Below, piece after piece: positions 1 through 6,948 of a stretch of 35,661 bases of DNA. The DNA comes from a virus: IMG/VR virus record IMGVR_UViG_3300023175_001596, positions 1-35,661 of that record; one strand, 5' to 3'. A program made the translations under genes and the position numbers. How positions within the stretch are numbered: position 1 is the first letter of the stretch; every line of letters begins with the position of its first letter. The notes beneath the pieces are model-generated. The model had not been told where the DNA came from. It saw only the letters and a list, made by a program, of their open reading frames with translations, and made no database searches.

Positions 1-16
1 GGCAAGGTTTTGCCAT
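1..16 (-). CDS. 5' end of a gene running off the left edge
   Basis: An ATG on the minus strand at 14-16 begins M-A-K-P-C and runs off the window. It is preceded at about 5 nt by AAAGGA (minus strand, 21-26), a good ribosome binding site, and it follows the stop of the 31-315 gene with a short gap, as is usual in this operon. Only five codons are visible, so no function can be given. Confidence 0.45.
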
Positions 17-30
17 AAATCCTTTATTAG

Positions 31-315
31 TTAGCCGCGGGGGATGCCGCCATAGAACCTGACATATGAATTAGGTTGTGGAGGACGCTGTGGTTCTCTG
101 TAAATTGTTTTGGGAAAGATAGGAGGCAGATTGTTTCTATACCTATTACGCTGAATCCTCAATGCTCTACGATTTCCAACTGGACTAGGTTGTTTATTAT
201 ATACTTGTGACAGTGCCATCATTTCTTTAATGCGAACTTGCTCTGCTCGTCTTTCCCCGTCAGACATTCCCATTAATACAAATGCCGCTAAAATCCAAAT
301 ATACGATCGTACCAT
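31..315 (-). CDS. Small exported protein, unknown function
   Basis: A 94-residue protein with a short hydrophobic N-terminus (YIWILAAFVLMGMS, about residues 5-18) that looks like a signal peptide or membrane anchor. The remainder is basic and rich in Arg, Asn, Pro and Tyr, with a proline-rich tail near residues 65-85 (PPIFPK, PQRPPQP). The start is supported by a strong ribosome site, AAGGAGAAGG, just upstream on the minus strand. It overlaps the upstream 288-491 gene by 28 nt and belongs to a run of tiny genes encoding envelope-directed proteins. I do not recognise the family. Export is inferred from the hydrophobic segment only. Confidence 0.6.
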   Translation of the reverse strand: MVRSYIWILAAFVLMGMSDGERRAEQVRIKEMMALSQVYNKQPSPVGNRRALRIQRNRYRNNLPPIFPKTIYREPQRPPQPNSYVRFYGGIPRG

Positions 316-491
316 CTATCCTTCTCCTTACTCCTATATGCAACGCATTTATTATAGGCAATTCCGTCGTTGTATTTTCTATCCCAGAAATGCCTAGCTT
401 CGCAATTTATAAATGCACTACAAGATGATTGTATTATACTTATAAATAATACTAGTATAAAATATTTTTTTATTGAACAAATGCCATACAT
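288..491 (-). CDS. Small exported cysteine-motif protein, paralogue of the 470-595 gene
   Basis: A 67-residue protein with a hydrophobic stretch (YFILVLFISIIQSSC, about residues 10-24) ending in a cysteine, so it is either a signal peptide or a weak lipoprotein signal. The mature part carries C-x-ARHFWD-x-K and then KCVAY, ending in a charged tail. The same C-x-ARHF-x-D...C-x-A pattern recurs in the next gene upstream, so the two are paralogues. The ATG at 491 overlaps the end of that gene by 22 nt in another frame, and AAAGG lies about 9 nt upstream. A pair of cysteines in the exported part could form a disulfide (inference). Function unknown. Confidence 0.6.
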   Translation of the reverse strand: MYGICSIKKYFILVLFISIIQSSCSAFINCEARHFWDRKYNDGIAYNKCVAYRSKEKDRWYDRIFGF

Positions 492-595
492 TGGCTTCTA
501 GCCTTTTCGTCAAAGAAATGACGAGCATTGCATTCACTTGCTGTTATTGTATAGCAAGAAGTTAACAATAATGAAATTATTATAACTCTTACCAT
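470..595 (-). CDS. Tiny lipoprotein-like cysteine-motif protein (41 aa)
   Basis: This minus-strand reading frame codes for 41 residues starting MVRVIIISLLLTSC, a compact lipoprotein signal with the lipobox-like LLTSC at residues 10-14. The mature part carries ECNARHFFDEK and then QCMAF, matching the C-x-ARHF-x-D...C-x-A pattern of the neighbouring 288-491 protein. The start is well supported: AAGGA lies 6 nt before the ATG on the minus strand. The gene is opposite to a plus-strand frame at 594-800 that I reject. The role is unknown; the features point to a membrane-anchored periplasmic peptide. Confidence 0.6.
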   Translation of the reverse strand: MVRVIIISLLLTSCYTITASECNARHFFDEKARSQCMAFVQ

Positions 596-610
596 GTGTT
601 TCCTTATGTG

Positions 611-766
611 TTATATTGATGTGCCTAGCACAAAAAATGCTATCAATAGCATCGCAATTCCAATTGGTTCCATCCTATTCCTTTTTAGATATTTATCTAT
701 GTCTAAACGACTGTTAAAAAAAGAATCGTTATTTACGGTGTATTCCGTAGCGTTGTTTGGTGTCAT
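611..766 (-). CDS. Small single-span membrane protein (51 aa)
   Basis: A minus-strand frame of 51 residues. The N-terminal half is polar and Asn-rich (TPNNATEYTVNND) with a charged stretch DIDKYLKR. The C-terminal third is a hydrophobic helix, GIAMLLIAFFVLG at about residues 36-48, ending three residues later. This looks like a C-terminally anchored membrane protein. There is no clear Shine-Dalgarno before the ATG at 766. It lies 15 nt upstream of the 470-595 gene and on the same strand, and it fits the series of small envelope proteins better than the opposing plus-strand frame. Function unknown. Confidence 0.5.
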   Translation of the reverse strand: MTPNNATEYTVNNDSFFNSRLDIDKYLKRNRMEPIGIAMLLIAFFVLGTSI

Positions 767-819
767 AAATGCTGGTTGTATAAAAACTAAACTTATATAA
801 TGTTCGTGTAGTAAGTTAT

Positions 820-1320
820 ATGATACAAATTTATCGAGTATTTAAAGACAAAAATAAAACTTGGTTACGCAAACATAATTACCCAAATGATGTCCTTACC
901 CCTTGTATATGGATGTCAGGGTGTAATTGGTTTGACGAAGGCTATCTAGTAACTCAATCATGTCTCAATACACAATCTCTTCTAAATTATTATAACTGGG
1001 GGTTGTTTAGAAAGCCAACATCATATCCTAAAAAAGTAGTAGAATGGACAACCCCTATTAGGCAACTTTTATATTATAAAAATACTGGAACAAATTTTCA
1101 TAATCATAAAATCCATGTAGATCGACAAAGTAAAGTTCAATATAATATATGGGTGTCAATATCTGCTACTACTGTATTTGAAATAAAAGATTTAATGTCA
1201 GTTAGATTAAAGCTAGGTTATGCTATTGCTATTCCACCGGAAACAATATATAGAATAGTATCTACTAATAGAGATCGTAGATTACTATCCTATAGTGCTA
1301 TGGCTAAGGTCCGCCCATAG
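820..1320 (+). CDS. Unknown 166-residue phage protein, possibly cupin-like at the C-terminus
   Basis: One of only four plus-strand genes in the window. The protein has a cluster of Trp, Tyr and Cys in the first 65 residues, then FHNHKIHVD near residue 93, and ends with a strand-rich section that includes GYAIAIPPETIYRI. An H-x-H followed by beta-strands and a late IPP turn is reminiscent of cupin or 2-oxoglutarate-oxygenase folds. That is only a shape resemblance, and no full motif is present. The ATG lacks an obvious ribosome site; TATAAT occurs about 20 nt upstream. The 3' end overlaps the convergent membrane-protein gene by 17 nt, so no terminator separates them. Confidence 0.6.
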   Translation: MIQIYRVFKDKNKTWLRKHNYPNDVLTPCIWMSGCNWFDEGYLVTQSCLNTQSLLNYYNWGLFRKPTSYPKKVVEWTTPIRQLLYYKNTGTNFHNHKIHVDRQSKVQYNIWVSISATTVFEIKDLMSVRLKLGYAIAIPPETIYRIVSTNRDRRLLSYSAMAKVRP

Positions 1321-1864
1321 ATGTTGTAGTTGGTGTAACACCTTGTCTCATAGCTTCCATAACTACTGCTGGAGGATTATTTGCTTGTGGATTTTTTTGC
1401 GGCAAATACTTAGCAGGATCTAAATCATATAGTTCCAATGCTCCGCCAGCAGACTTAGAAGAACCTAAAACAAATGATCCATCGTTCTCCTCAAGAGCCT
1501 CTTCTTCCATAAACTCACCTCTAACAGTTTTTCCTTGCTCTCTAGAAGCGTCTCCTGCTTCAAGTTCAGCTTGAGTTTGCTCTGTATAGGGTTTAGCATA
1601 TGAGCGTGGTTCATCCTCGTCATCGTGCTTTACCCAAATCCAAATAGTTTCACCATCAGTATGATATGAGAGATATTCAAACTCTTTACTATTCAGTGCA
1701 GTAGTTGGATATCCTAATACAGTATTATAAAAGAATACAATACCAATTACTGTAGCTAGTGCTGTAGGAATAATATAATATTGATGTAGTGTTGCTCTAC
1801 TTTGGATAATAGCATATACAAACAAAGCTGCGGCTAAGAAGCCAAATATCATTAAAAGTGTCAT
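1304..1864 (-). CDS. Two-span membrane protein, third gene of the ExbB/ExbD-like module
   Basis: A 186-residue protein with two N-terminal membrane segments (about residues 2-20, LLMIFGFLAAALFVYA, and 28-46, YYIIPTALATVIGIVFF). A soluble part follows, containing TDGETIWIWVKHDDEDEP and then an acidic, Glu-rich low-complexity tail ending in PTTTSMGGP. The ATG is preceded by GGAGAGATAC, a good ribosome site. It starts 12 nt after the stop of the ExbD-like gene and is the last gene of the three-gene module. That position suggests it is an accessory membrane subunit of the same complex (inference). I know no named family for it. Confidence 0.7.
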   Translation of the reverse strand: MTLLMIFGFLAAALFVYAIIQSRATLHQYYIIPTALATVIGIVFFYNTVLGYPTTALNSKEFEYLSYHTDGETIWIWVKHDDEDEPRSYAKPYTEQTQAELEAGDASREQGKTVRGEFMEEEALEENDGSFVLGSSKSAGGALELYDLDPAKYLPQKNPQANNPPAVVMEAMRQGVTPTTTSMGGP

Positions 1865-1876
1865 GTATCTCTCCGG

Positions 1877-2653
1877 TCAGTTTGATGATGGTGGTGATGG
1901 ACTTGGTGTTGTTGGGCTTGGGCCCGGTGCTGTCTGTTGCCTCAATGCTCGTTGTAATCCTTCATCAACTTCATCAGGTACATCTGATAGATGATATTCT
2001 TGTCCAGGTACTTTACCCCGAATCAAATTCTTTGGTAGATAGTTAATGTTTCTAACTACTCCTAGATCATCAAGTTCAAAATTGATAAAAGTTTTTTGGG
2101 CTCCTTTTTCTTCTAAAATATGCGAGCTTGTATGCACAATATAGAAAGGATTCAACCTTATAACCTCAACAGTAACATTGGCAGGACCTCGCATAGATGG
2201 ATTCTCTTTGAGCCAACCTTCTTCTACTAACTGCTTTGGAAATACTGCTGGAGCTGAAGAATAATAATGAGCATTGATTGTGTAGTCTCCTACTTCTAAT
2301 GCTCTAAAGGTAACAACTTCTCGGTTGATACGAACAACTTCCAATTCACCGTTTGGTTTCCAATACCAATCATTTCGTGTTCCTAAATCATCTTTGTCTA
2401 AGAACACATTGCCTCTAGTTGGTTGAACAAAGTTCACCGTTCCATGAGGCGTTTGTACCCAGAGATCAATGTCAGCTTCATGCATGTCTTCCCAATGCAT
2501 TATGACTATCATCTCTGCTTTCTTTTCTACGTCAGCAGTCTTCTCTGGTTTGTTAATCAATAAAAAGCTAATAAGGAAAAGGAATACAAATCCTAAAATT
2601 AGATTGAATAATAAATCCGTAAGGGCGAGAGTGCTTATATACTTATTTTTCAT
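1877..2653 (-). CDS. ExbD/TolR/MotB-like stator subunit with a DUF2135-like domain
   Basis: A 258-residue protein. A short cytoplasmic N-terminus leads into one membrane helix at about residues 12-33 (TDLLFNLILGFVFLFLISFL). Asp13 sits at the start of that helix, where ExbD, TolR and MotB carry their proton-binding Asp. The periplasmic part then shows DIDLWVQTPHG (residues 61-71) and GDYTINAHYY (122-131). These match the pattern of DUF2135/YfaP-like beta-sandwich domains (D-x-DLWV...G-x-Y-x-V). The C-terminus is a Pro/Ser tail. It overlaps the ExbB-like gene by 11 nt, indicating coupled synthesis. Assignment rests on the helix, the Asp and the neighbour. The usual TolR/ExbD or OmpA-type periplasmic domain is absent, so the energised target is unknown. 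Confidence 0.7.
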   Translation of the reverse strand: MKNKYISTLALTDLLFNLILGFVFLFLISFLLINKPEKTADVEKKAEMIVIMHWEDMHEADIDLWVQTPHGTVNFVQPTRGNVFLDKDDLGTRNDWYWKPNGELEVVRINREVVTFRALEVGDYTINAHYYSSAPAVFPKQLVEEGWLKENPSMRGPANVTVEVIRLNPFYIVHTSSHILEEKGAQKTFINFELDDLGVVRNINYLPKNLIRGKVPGQEYHLSDVPDEVDEGLQRALRQQTAPGPSPTTPSPSPPSSN

Positions 2654-3107
2654 ATTTCACAAACTCGTCCATATACACTAATTGCAACTTTAGCAAGATG
2701 CTACAGATAAGGCCCGTTAGTGTTGTCCATAATGCCGTCCCCATACCAGTTGCCATTTGTCCCAATGCATATTGAACGCTATTAATGTCTTGAACATTAA
2801 TGTCTGTGAACATTGTGCTGAGCATATAGATAAAGCCTATAACAGTTCCTACCATTCCTAGGCTTAGCAGCATTTCACTCATATACCATTCTGGGCGTGA
2901 GCTAGATTGCTTATCGTTTGTAATGTCGAACATATGGATCTTCCAACCAGCTCTCAAACTCAATACGATGTATAGTCCAATAATCAACCAACTAATATAT
3001 GTTACATCTGTATTATAAAGTGTTGTAAGAAATCCAAACTGCCAACATAAAAATAACATTACTATCGACGAGCAAAACATTGCCCACCATTTCAATCTTG
3101 TTTCCAT
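2643..3107 (-). CDS. MotA/TolQ/ExbB-family proton-channel-like protein
   Basis: From the preferred ATG at 3107 (AGGA 6 nt upstream; a TTG start at 3122 is also open) the protein has 154 residues. Two hydrophobic segments near the N-terminus (about 12-30 and 36-53) are followed by a cytoplasmic loop. Then comes MLLSLGMVGTVIGFIYML, the classic LG-x-x-GTV-x-G signature of TolQ/ExbB/MotA, and ATGMGTALWTTLTGLICS in the last helix. Thr88 and the Thr cluster at 124-131 lie where TolQ and ExbB carry channel-lining Thr. ExbB/TolQ usually exceed 200 residues, so this is a short form. With the ExbD-like gene downstream it probably forms a proton-driven stator in the inner membrane (inference). Confidence 0.8.
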   Translation of the reverse strand: METRLKWWAMFCSSIVMLFLCWQFGFLTTLYNTDVTYISWLIIGLYIVLSLRAGWKIHMFDITNDKQSSSRPEWYMSEMLLSLGMVGTVIGFIYMLSTMFTDINVQDINSVQYALGQMATGMGTALWTTLTGLICSILLKLQLVYMDEFVKYEK

Positions 3108-3123
3108 AAAAAATCCTATCAAT

Positions 3124-3131
3124 TATTTATC
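3124..3131 (-). promoter_or_regulatory. Candidate T4-type late promoter (GATAAATA)
   Basis: Minus-strand GATAAATA, one base from the T4 late consensus TATAAATA. It lies 16 nt before the ATG of the ExbB-like gene and overlaps the stop of the reductase gene. It would let the membrane module be transcribed late and separately from the replication genes upstream. Confidence 0.4.
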
Positions 3132-3990
3132 CTACGAATGCTTTCTCTAGAACGTAGGTTCCTTGTTGTTGATTACTTCCTTCTACAAACCCACGCTCTT
3201 CTAGTATCTCACGCAAGTCTTCGTTGAACTCCATAGAGCCGCATAACATAACTCTGTCCTTTATAGGATCTAGTTCTGGAATCATAGTCAGTCCGTGTGT
3301 AGCAGGATCTAACAAATATTCTTGAATGCGCTTAGTCCAGCCAAAGTGTTCAGCATCTTGTGTAACGATTGGCATATAATGAATAAACGAATTTCTAGTT
3401 AGCTCCTCGTCATATGCTAGTAAGTCTTCTTTTTTACGAACACTCCACATTACATATGTTTTTCTTTCAAACATAGTTTTAAGTTGCCTACTTCTAAGTA
3501 TAGACATAAATGGAGCAATACCTGTTCCTGTAGCTAGTAGCCATACTCGTTCAGATTCTTTAGGTGTAAAGTTTTCTGCAAGCAAAGTGCCTTTGGCTTT
3601 TTTACCAACATGCATTGTGTCGCCAGGTAAAACATACTTCAATAATGATGTAAGTTCTCCGTTAGGTGCTTTGATAGAATAAAACTCTAGGTAGTCATCA
3701 CTAGGTGCTGATGTAAAAGAATAAGCTCGCTTTATACTGTCAGGTAGCCCAATCATTGTAAACTCACCTGGCTTGAATGCGTAACCTTCTGGCTTTGTTG
3801 TTCTAATCTTAAATAGTGATGGTGTTGTATGATGTACTTCTAGTACAGTGACTTCGTGATACTTTGTGTTTGATTTTGCTTCCTGTTGTTCCTCAATACG
3901 AAACTTAGCAAGTTCTTCTTGCCATTCTTCTTCTGTAAGAGCGTGCCATCCTCTACAAAAGTCTGGCGAGCGCCCGCATCCACATGACAT
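3127..3990 (-). CDS. Ferredoxin-NADP reductase-like flavoprotein with a Cys-rich N-terminal extension
   Basis: A 287-residue protein. Residues about 45-287 are a complete bacterial-type FNR: RAYSFTSAP (88-96, FAD binding, R-x-Y-S), ATGTGIAPF (153-161, NADP-binding G-T-G-x-x-P), LCGS near 250, and an aromatic-poor end GTYVLEKAFVG. The enzyme would pass electrons between NADPH and ferredoxin or flavodoxin. The first 44 residues are extra: C3-G-C5...C12-x3-H16 (CGCGRSPDFCRGWH) followed by an acidic helix. This resembles a shortened CDGSH iron-sulfur motif. The start has a strong AAAGGAGA ribosome site. It lies between the helicase and the membrane module on the same strand. Confidence 0.85.
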   Translation of the reverse strand: MSCGCGRSPDFCRGWHALTEEEWQEELAKFRIEEQQEAKSNTKYHEVTVLEVHHTTPSLFKIRTTKPEGYAFKPGEFTMIGLPDSIKRAYSFTSAPSDDYLEFYSIKAPNGELTSLLKYVLPGDTMHVGKKAKGTLLAENFTPKESERVWLLATGTGIAPFMSILRSRQLKTMFERKTYVMWSVRKKEDLLAYDEELTRNSFIHYMPIVTQDAEHFGWTKRIQEYLLDPATHGLTMIPELDPIKDRVMLCGSMEFNEDLREILEERGFVEGSNQQQGTYVLEKAFVG

Positions 3991-4019
3991 AGTTCTCCTT
4001 TTATTTTACTTATTAGTTG

Positions 4020-5444
4020 CTAGTCTTCCTCAGACGTTTTAAGGTTGTTTAGAAAATCTCGAAGTTTAGTGCTATCTGTTTTAGCTGTGATTTTCATTTT
4101 AGGTTCGTCGGGTACTTCATCTGGACTTGTAGGTGCTGATCCGTTTCTCTTTACCTTGCTCAATATAGACTGAGCACTTGTGTTAGATGTAACAGTTACA
4201 CCTTCCTCATCCTCTGAGTCTGTTATGCGTAGTGTATCAATATTAAAATCTAAATCTATTTTAGCATTTACTCCTGAGGAGTTTCTAGTTTTCATTAGCT
4301 GGATTTGATATCGTCCTCGTTCCCGCATAGCTCTAGAAGTAAAGATACCTATTACATTATCTGCTGTTTGTATTTTAGATAATCCTCCTGAGATATGACT
4401 ATGATCGAATTCTATCTCTTCTACAGAGGCTCTATTCAACTGAGATGCTGTTACAAATAGTGTGTTTGTTTCCATAGCTAAATTACGCAACTCTTCAGAT
4501 ACATATTTGTCTTTTACAAATAAGTTCTCAGCCGAGATGCGTTTGCCAATAGGCATCATCAAATCTAAATAATCTACAAGCAATACATCTATTTTTCTAT
4601 CTGTTTTGATTTCTAATTCTTTTATGTATGCTCTAATATCGTTTGCTGTTTTACCTGATGGCATATACTTTACTTGGAATGCGCCAGACTTTTTTCCTAT
4701 AATCTTTACCTTCATCTCTACATCATCTATACTCTTAAATATTTCTCGAGAAGGTATCTCTGTAACCATAGAGTCAAGTCTCATACTAACAATCTGTTCT
4801 GAAAGCTCAAATGTTAGATAAACTACATTCAATCCTTCCTTTGCCCAATTGACTCCTAAGTTAGCCAGGAATAAACTTTTACCTGCGCCAGAGCCTCCAG
4901 CAAATATATTCAGTTCTCCTCTGTTGAATCCACCAAATAGTTTCTGATCCAGTGTTGTCCAGCCTGTGCTTACTTGTCCGTTCCTACTTTTGATCCACTC
5001 TAGTCTGCCTCTAGGATCTGCCCAGTAGTTAGTTCCTAAATCTTTTTGTAATCCTATCTGCACTGCGTTCTTTACTAGATCCTCTACTGGGCCATACTCG
5101 CCTTTCTCTAGTAAGTCTGCTGACTTGAGAATAGCTTCCTCAAGTGCTTTGTGTCTGCTGAAAGTTTCAAACTCTGCTAGTAGCCAATCATAATGCTCTG
5201 TCTTCATTGGGCCAGGATCTCGTAGCTCTGTACCACACGCACCATTCACCATATCCCGTGTAGGTATTGCGTTATGCTCTGCTACATAGTCTGCTAGAAA
5301 CTTTGCTGCTGATTGTAATCTCTTATCAAATGTCTTTGGCTCAAATACACCTTGACACCTAATAAACGATTCAGCATCTGTTAGAAACATCTCAAGATAT
5401 ACACGTTGTATATCATATCCATAGTCTGTGTTCTGTCTGCTCAT
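4020..5444 (-). CDS. gp41: Replicative DNA helicase, T4 gp41 (DnaB-like)
   Basis: A 474-residue RecA-fold helicase that unwinds the fork 5' to 3' and loads gp61 primase. Visible motifs are Walker A GGSGAGKS (183-190), the Glu-bearing strand VVYLTFELS (about 208-216), Walker B LLVDYLDLM (about 285-293), VTASQLNR (H3/arginine-finger region) and HISGGLSKIQTADNVIGI, all in gp41/DnaB order. The N-terminal about 130 residues are the helical dimerisation domain. The C-terminal tail is acidic and low-complexity. The ATG overlaps the stop of the upstream carbamoyltransferase gene (TAATG). Length matches T4 gp41 (475 residues). Confidence 0.95.
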   Translation of the reverse strand: MSRQNTDYGYDIQRVYLEMFLTDAESFIRCQGVFEPKTFDKRLQSAAKFLADYVAEHNAIPTRDMVNGACGTELRDPGPMKTEHYDWLLAEFETFSRHKALEEAILKSADLLEKGEYGPVEDLVKNAVQIGLQKDLGTNYWADPRGRLEWIKSRNGQVSTGWTTLDQKLFGGFNRGELNIFAGGSGAGKSLFLANLGVNWAKEGLNVVYLTFELSEQIVSMRLDSMVTEIPSREIFKSIDDVEMKVKIIGKKSGAFQVKYMPSGKTANDIRAYIKELEIKTDRKIDVLLVDYLDLMMPIGKRISAENLFVKDKYVSEELRNLAMETNTLFVTASQLNRASVEEIEFDHSHISGGLSKIQTADNVIGIFTSRAMRERGRYQIQLMKTRNSSGVNAKIDLDFNIDTLRITDSEDEEGVTVTSNTSAQSILSKVKRNGSAPTSPDEVPDEPKMKITAKTDSTKLRDFLNNLKTSEED

Positions 5445-6946
5445 TAGAATACTTTTGCTCCGTATTTCTTTTCAAAGTCACGTGCGTCTCCTAAGTCATT
5501 TACCATAGGCTGTCCTTTTATATTTAGGCTAGTGTTTAGCAACATAGGACAGCCTGTCTTGTCATACCATAGTTCTAACAATTCTCTAAAGCTAGGGTTA
5601 TCCTCTCTTGTAACTGTTTGGACTCTTGAGGTTCCATCAGTGTGTACAATGCCTGGGAAACGTTCTGGCTCTCGACACTTCGGAGTGTATTGCATATATG
5701 GTCCTGTTGGGCCGTCGAAATATTCATCGGCATATTCAGCGAGGATTGCGGGGGCGAAGGGTCTGAACTCTTGCCGCTGTTTAATATGGTTAACCCTACG
5801 CTTGCAATTTGGATCCCGAGGATCAGCAATAAGAGAGCGATTGCCGAGGGCACGAGGACCAATCTCTGCATGTCCTCTTGCAATTCCGCAGAGTCCGATG
5901 GATTCAAGTTCTGAGATGATTCTGTCATAATTTAGTGTTCCTTCTATTTCATATCCTAAGTATGGACCGGGCCAGTCTATATGTCTGCCCCTATATGCTA
6001 ATACAGATCCAATTGATGAACCGGAGTCACCTGGATCAGGCATAATCCATACATTATCCCACATACTGTATATATTAGTATTAGCACTACAATTCAAAGC
6101 ACACCCGCCCATAAGGACTAGGTTATTGCTAGTAGTTCGACTCTTTACTTCTCTAGAGATTGTCTCAAGTAACATCTCATAGACTCGTTGTGTTGCTGCT
6201 GCCACATCATATGCCCAAAAAGTTGGACCACCAAATTCGTGTGCTATCATATCTGGCTTCCACCATAAGCATCCTCGATGTAGATTATGCTTTAGCTTTA
6301 TAGTTGGTATCTTGCCAAATATATTATCTATAGCAGATGGCGTCAAGTCAAAAAATGTATCTAGTATCTCGTCAAAATATTTATTGCTATCACCAAATGC
6401 TGCCATTCCCATCAGTATATATTCTTCCTCATTTGGCTTTAGTCCTAGTCGTTGCGTCATAGCACTATACCATAAACCAATTGAGTGTGGATATCCTTGT
6501 GAGAATATTTGATGTAGGTTCTGTCCAGTGCCTTCCCATACAGTTAGAGTCTCAAATTCTCCAATAGAATCTATTACTATAACTGTAGCATTTGAAAATC
6601 CTGAGGTGTAGTATCCTGCAGCGGCATGTGACTGATGATGGCTCATTGTATTCACGGGAGAGTGTATGCCATACTTTGCCATATACTTTTCAACATTGTT
6701 CTCGCCAAACTTCCAACCTTGACCCGCTTTTAGCTGCCTGACACTTTTTAGAATTGGATCTTCATACCATATTACTTCAGAAGGGTAGCCCCATTGTAGA
6801 GCATAGTTTATAATTTTACTGTTTAGATGTGGATCGTTTTTTATTCTACTAAATCGTTCTGAGTGACTAGAGAATACAATTTTATCTCCATCGAATGCTG
6901 TTAGCGATGCGTTATGACTGTTTGCGCTGACGCCCCAAGTAATCAT
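5444..6946 (-). CDS. Carbamoyltransferase, NodU/CmcH family
   Basis: A 500-residue protein. The N-terminal Kae1-like domain shows MITWGVSANSHNAS, the metal-binding HHQSHAAAGYYTS (about 103-115), VIVIDSIGE, and LMGGCALNCSANT. The C-terminal YrdC-like domain shows EIGPRALGNRSLIADPR, FRPFAPAIL and LNTSLNIKGQPM. These are the family's diagnostic strings. The enzymes use carbamoyl phosphate and ATP to carbamoylate a hydroxyl on a sugar or other small molecule. It is slightly shorter than TobZ or NodU. It sits between gp61/44-aa and gp41, so a role on phage nucleotide or glycan chemistry is possible, but the substrate cannot be read. The segment around 5700-5900 is visibly richer in G and C than its flanks. 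Confidence 0.92.
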   Translation of the reverse strand: MITWGVSANSHNASLTAFDGDKIVFSSHSERFSRIKNDPHLNSKIINYALQWGYPSEVIWYEDPILKSVRQLKAGQGWKFGENNVEKYMAKYGIHSPVNTMSHHQSHAAAGYYTSGFSNATVIVIDSIGEFETLTVWEGTGQNLHQIFSQGYPHSIGLWYSAMTQRLGLKPNEEEYILMGMAAFGDSNKYFDEILDTFFDLTPSAIDNIFGKIPTIKLKHNLHRGCLWWKPDMIAHEFGGPTFWAYDVAAATQRVYEMLLETISREVKSRTTSNNLVLMGGCALNCSANTNIYSMWDNVWIMPDPGDSGSSIGSVLAYRGRHIDWPGPYLGYEIEGTLNYDRIISELESIGLCGIARGHAEIGPRALGNRSLIADPRDPNCKRRVNHIKQRQEFRPFAPAILAEYADEYFDGPTGPYMQYTPKCREPERFPGIVHTDGTSRVQTVTREDNPSFRELLELWYDKTGCPMLLNTSLNIKGQPMVNDLGDARDFEKKYGAKVF

Positions 6947-6948
6947 AC

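Noticed and set aside
1-14. GGCAA-GGTT-TTGCC hairpin as a terminator
   Set aside because: It has no T-run after it and falls in the coding start of the gene that leaves the window.
594-800. Plus-strand frame of 68 codons
   Set aside because: It lies opposite two minus-strand small genes with better support (a ribosome site for 470-595, matching motif with a neighbour, sensible membrane helix in 611-766) and has no ribosome site of its own.
5575-5928. Second minus-strand frame inside the carbamoyltransferase as a real gene
   Set aside because: It lies entirely inside the conserved C-terminal domain and several other frames are open there too, as expected from the raised GC content; kept only as a low-interest observation.
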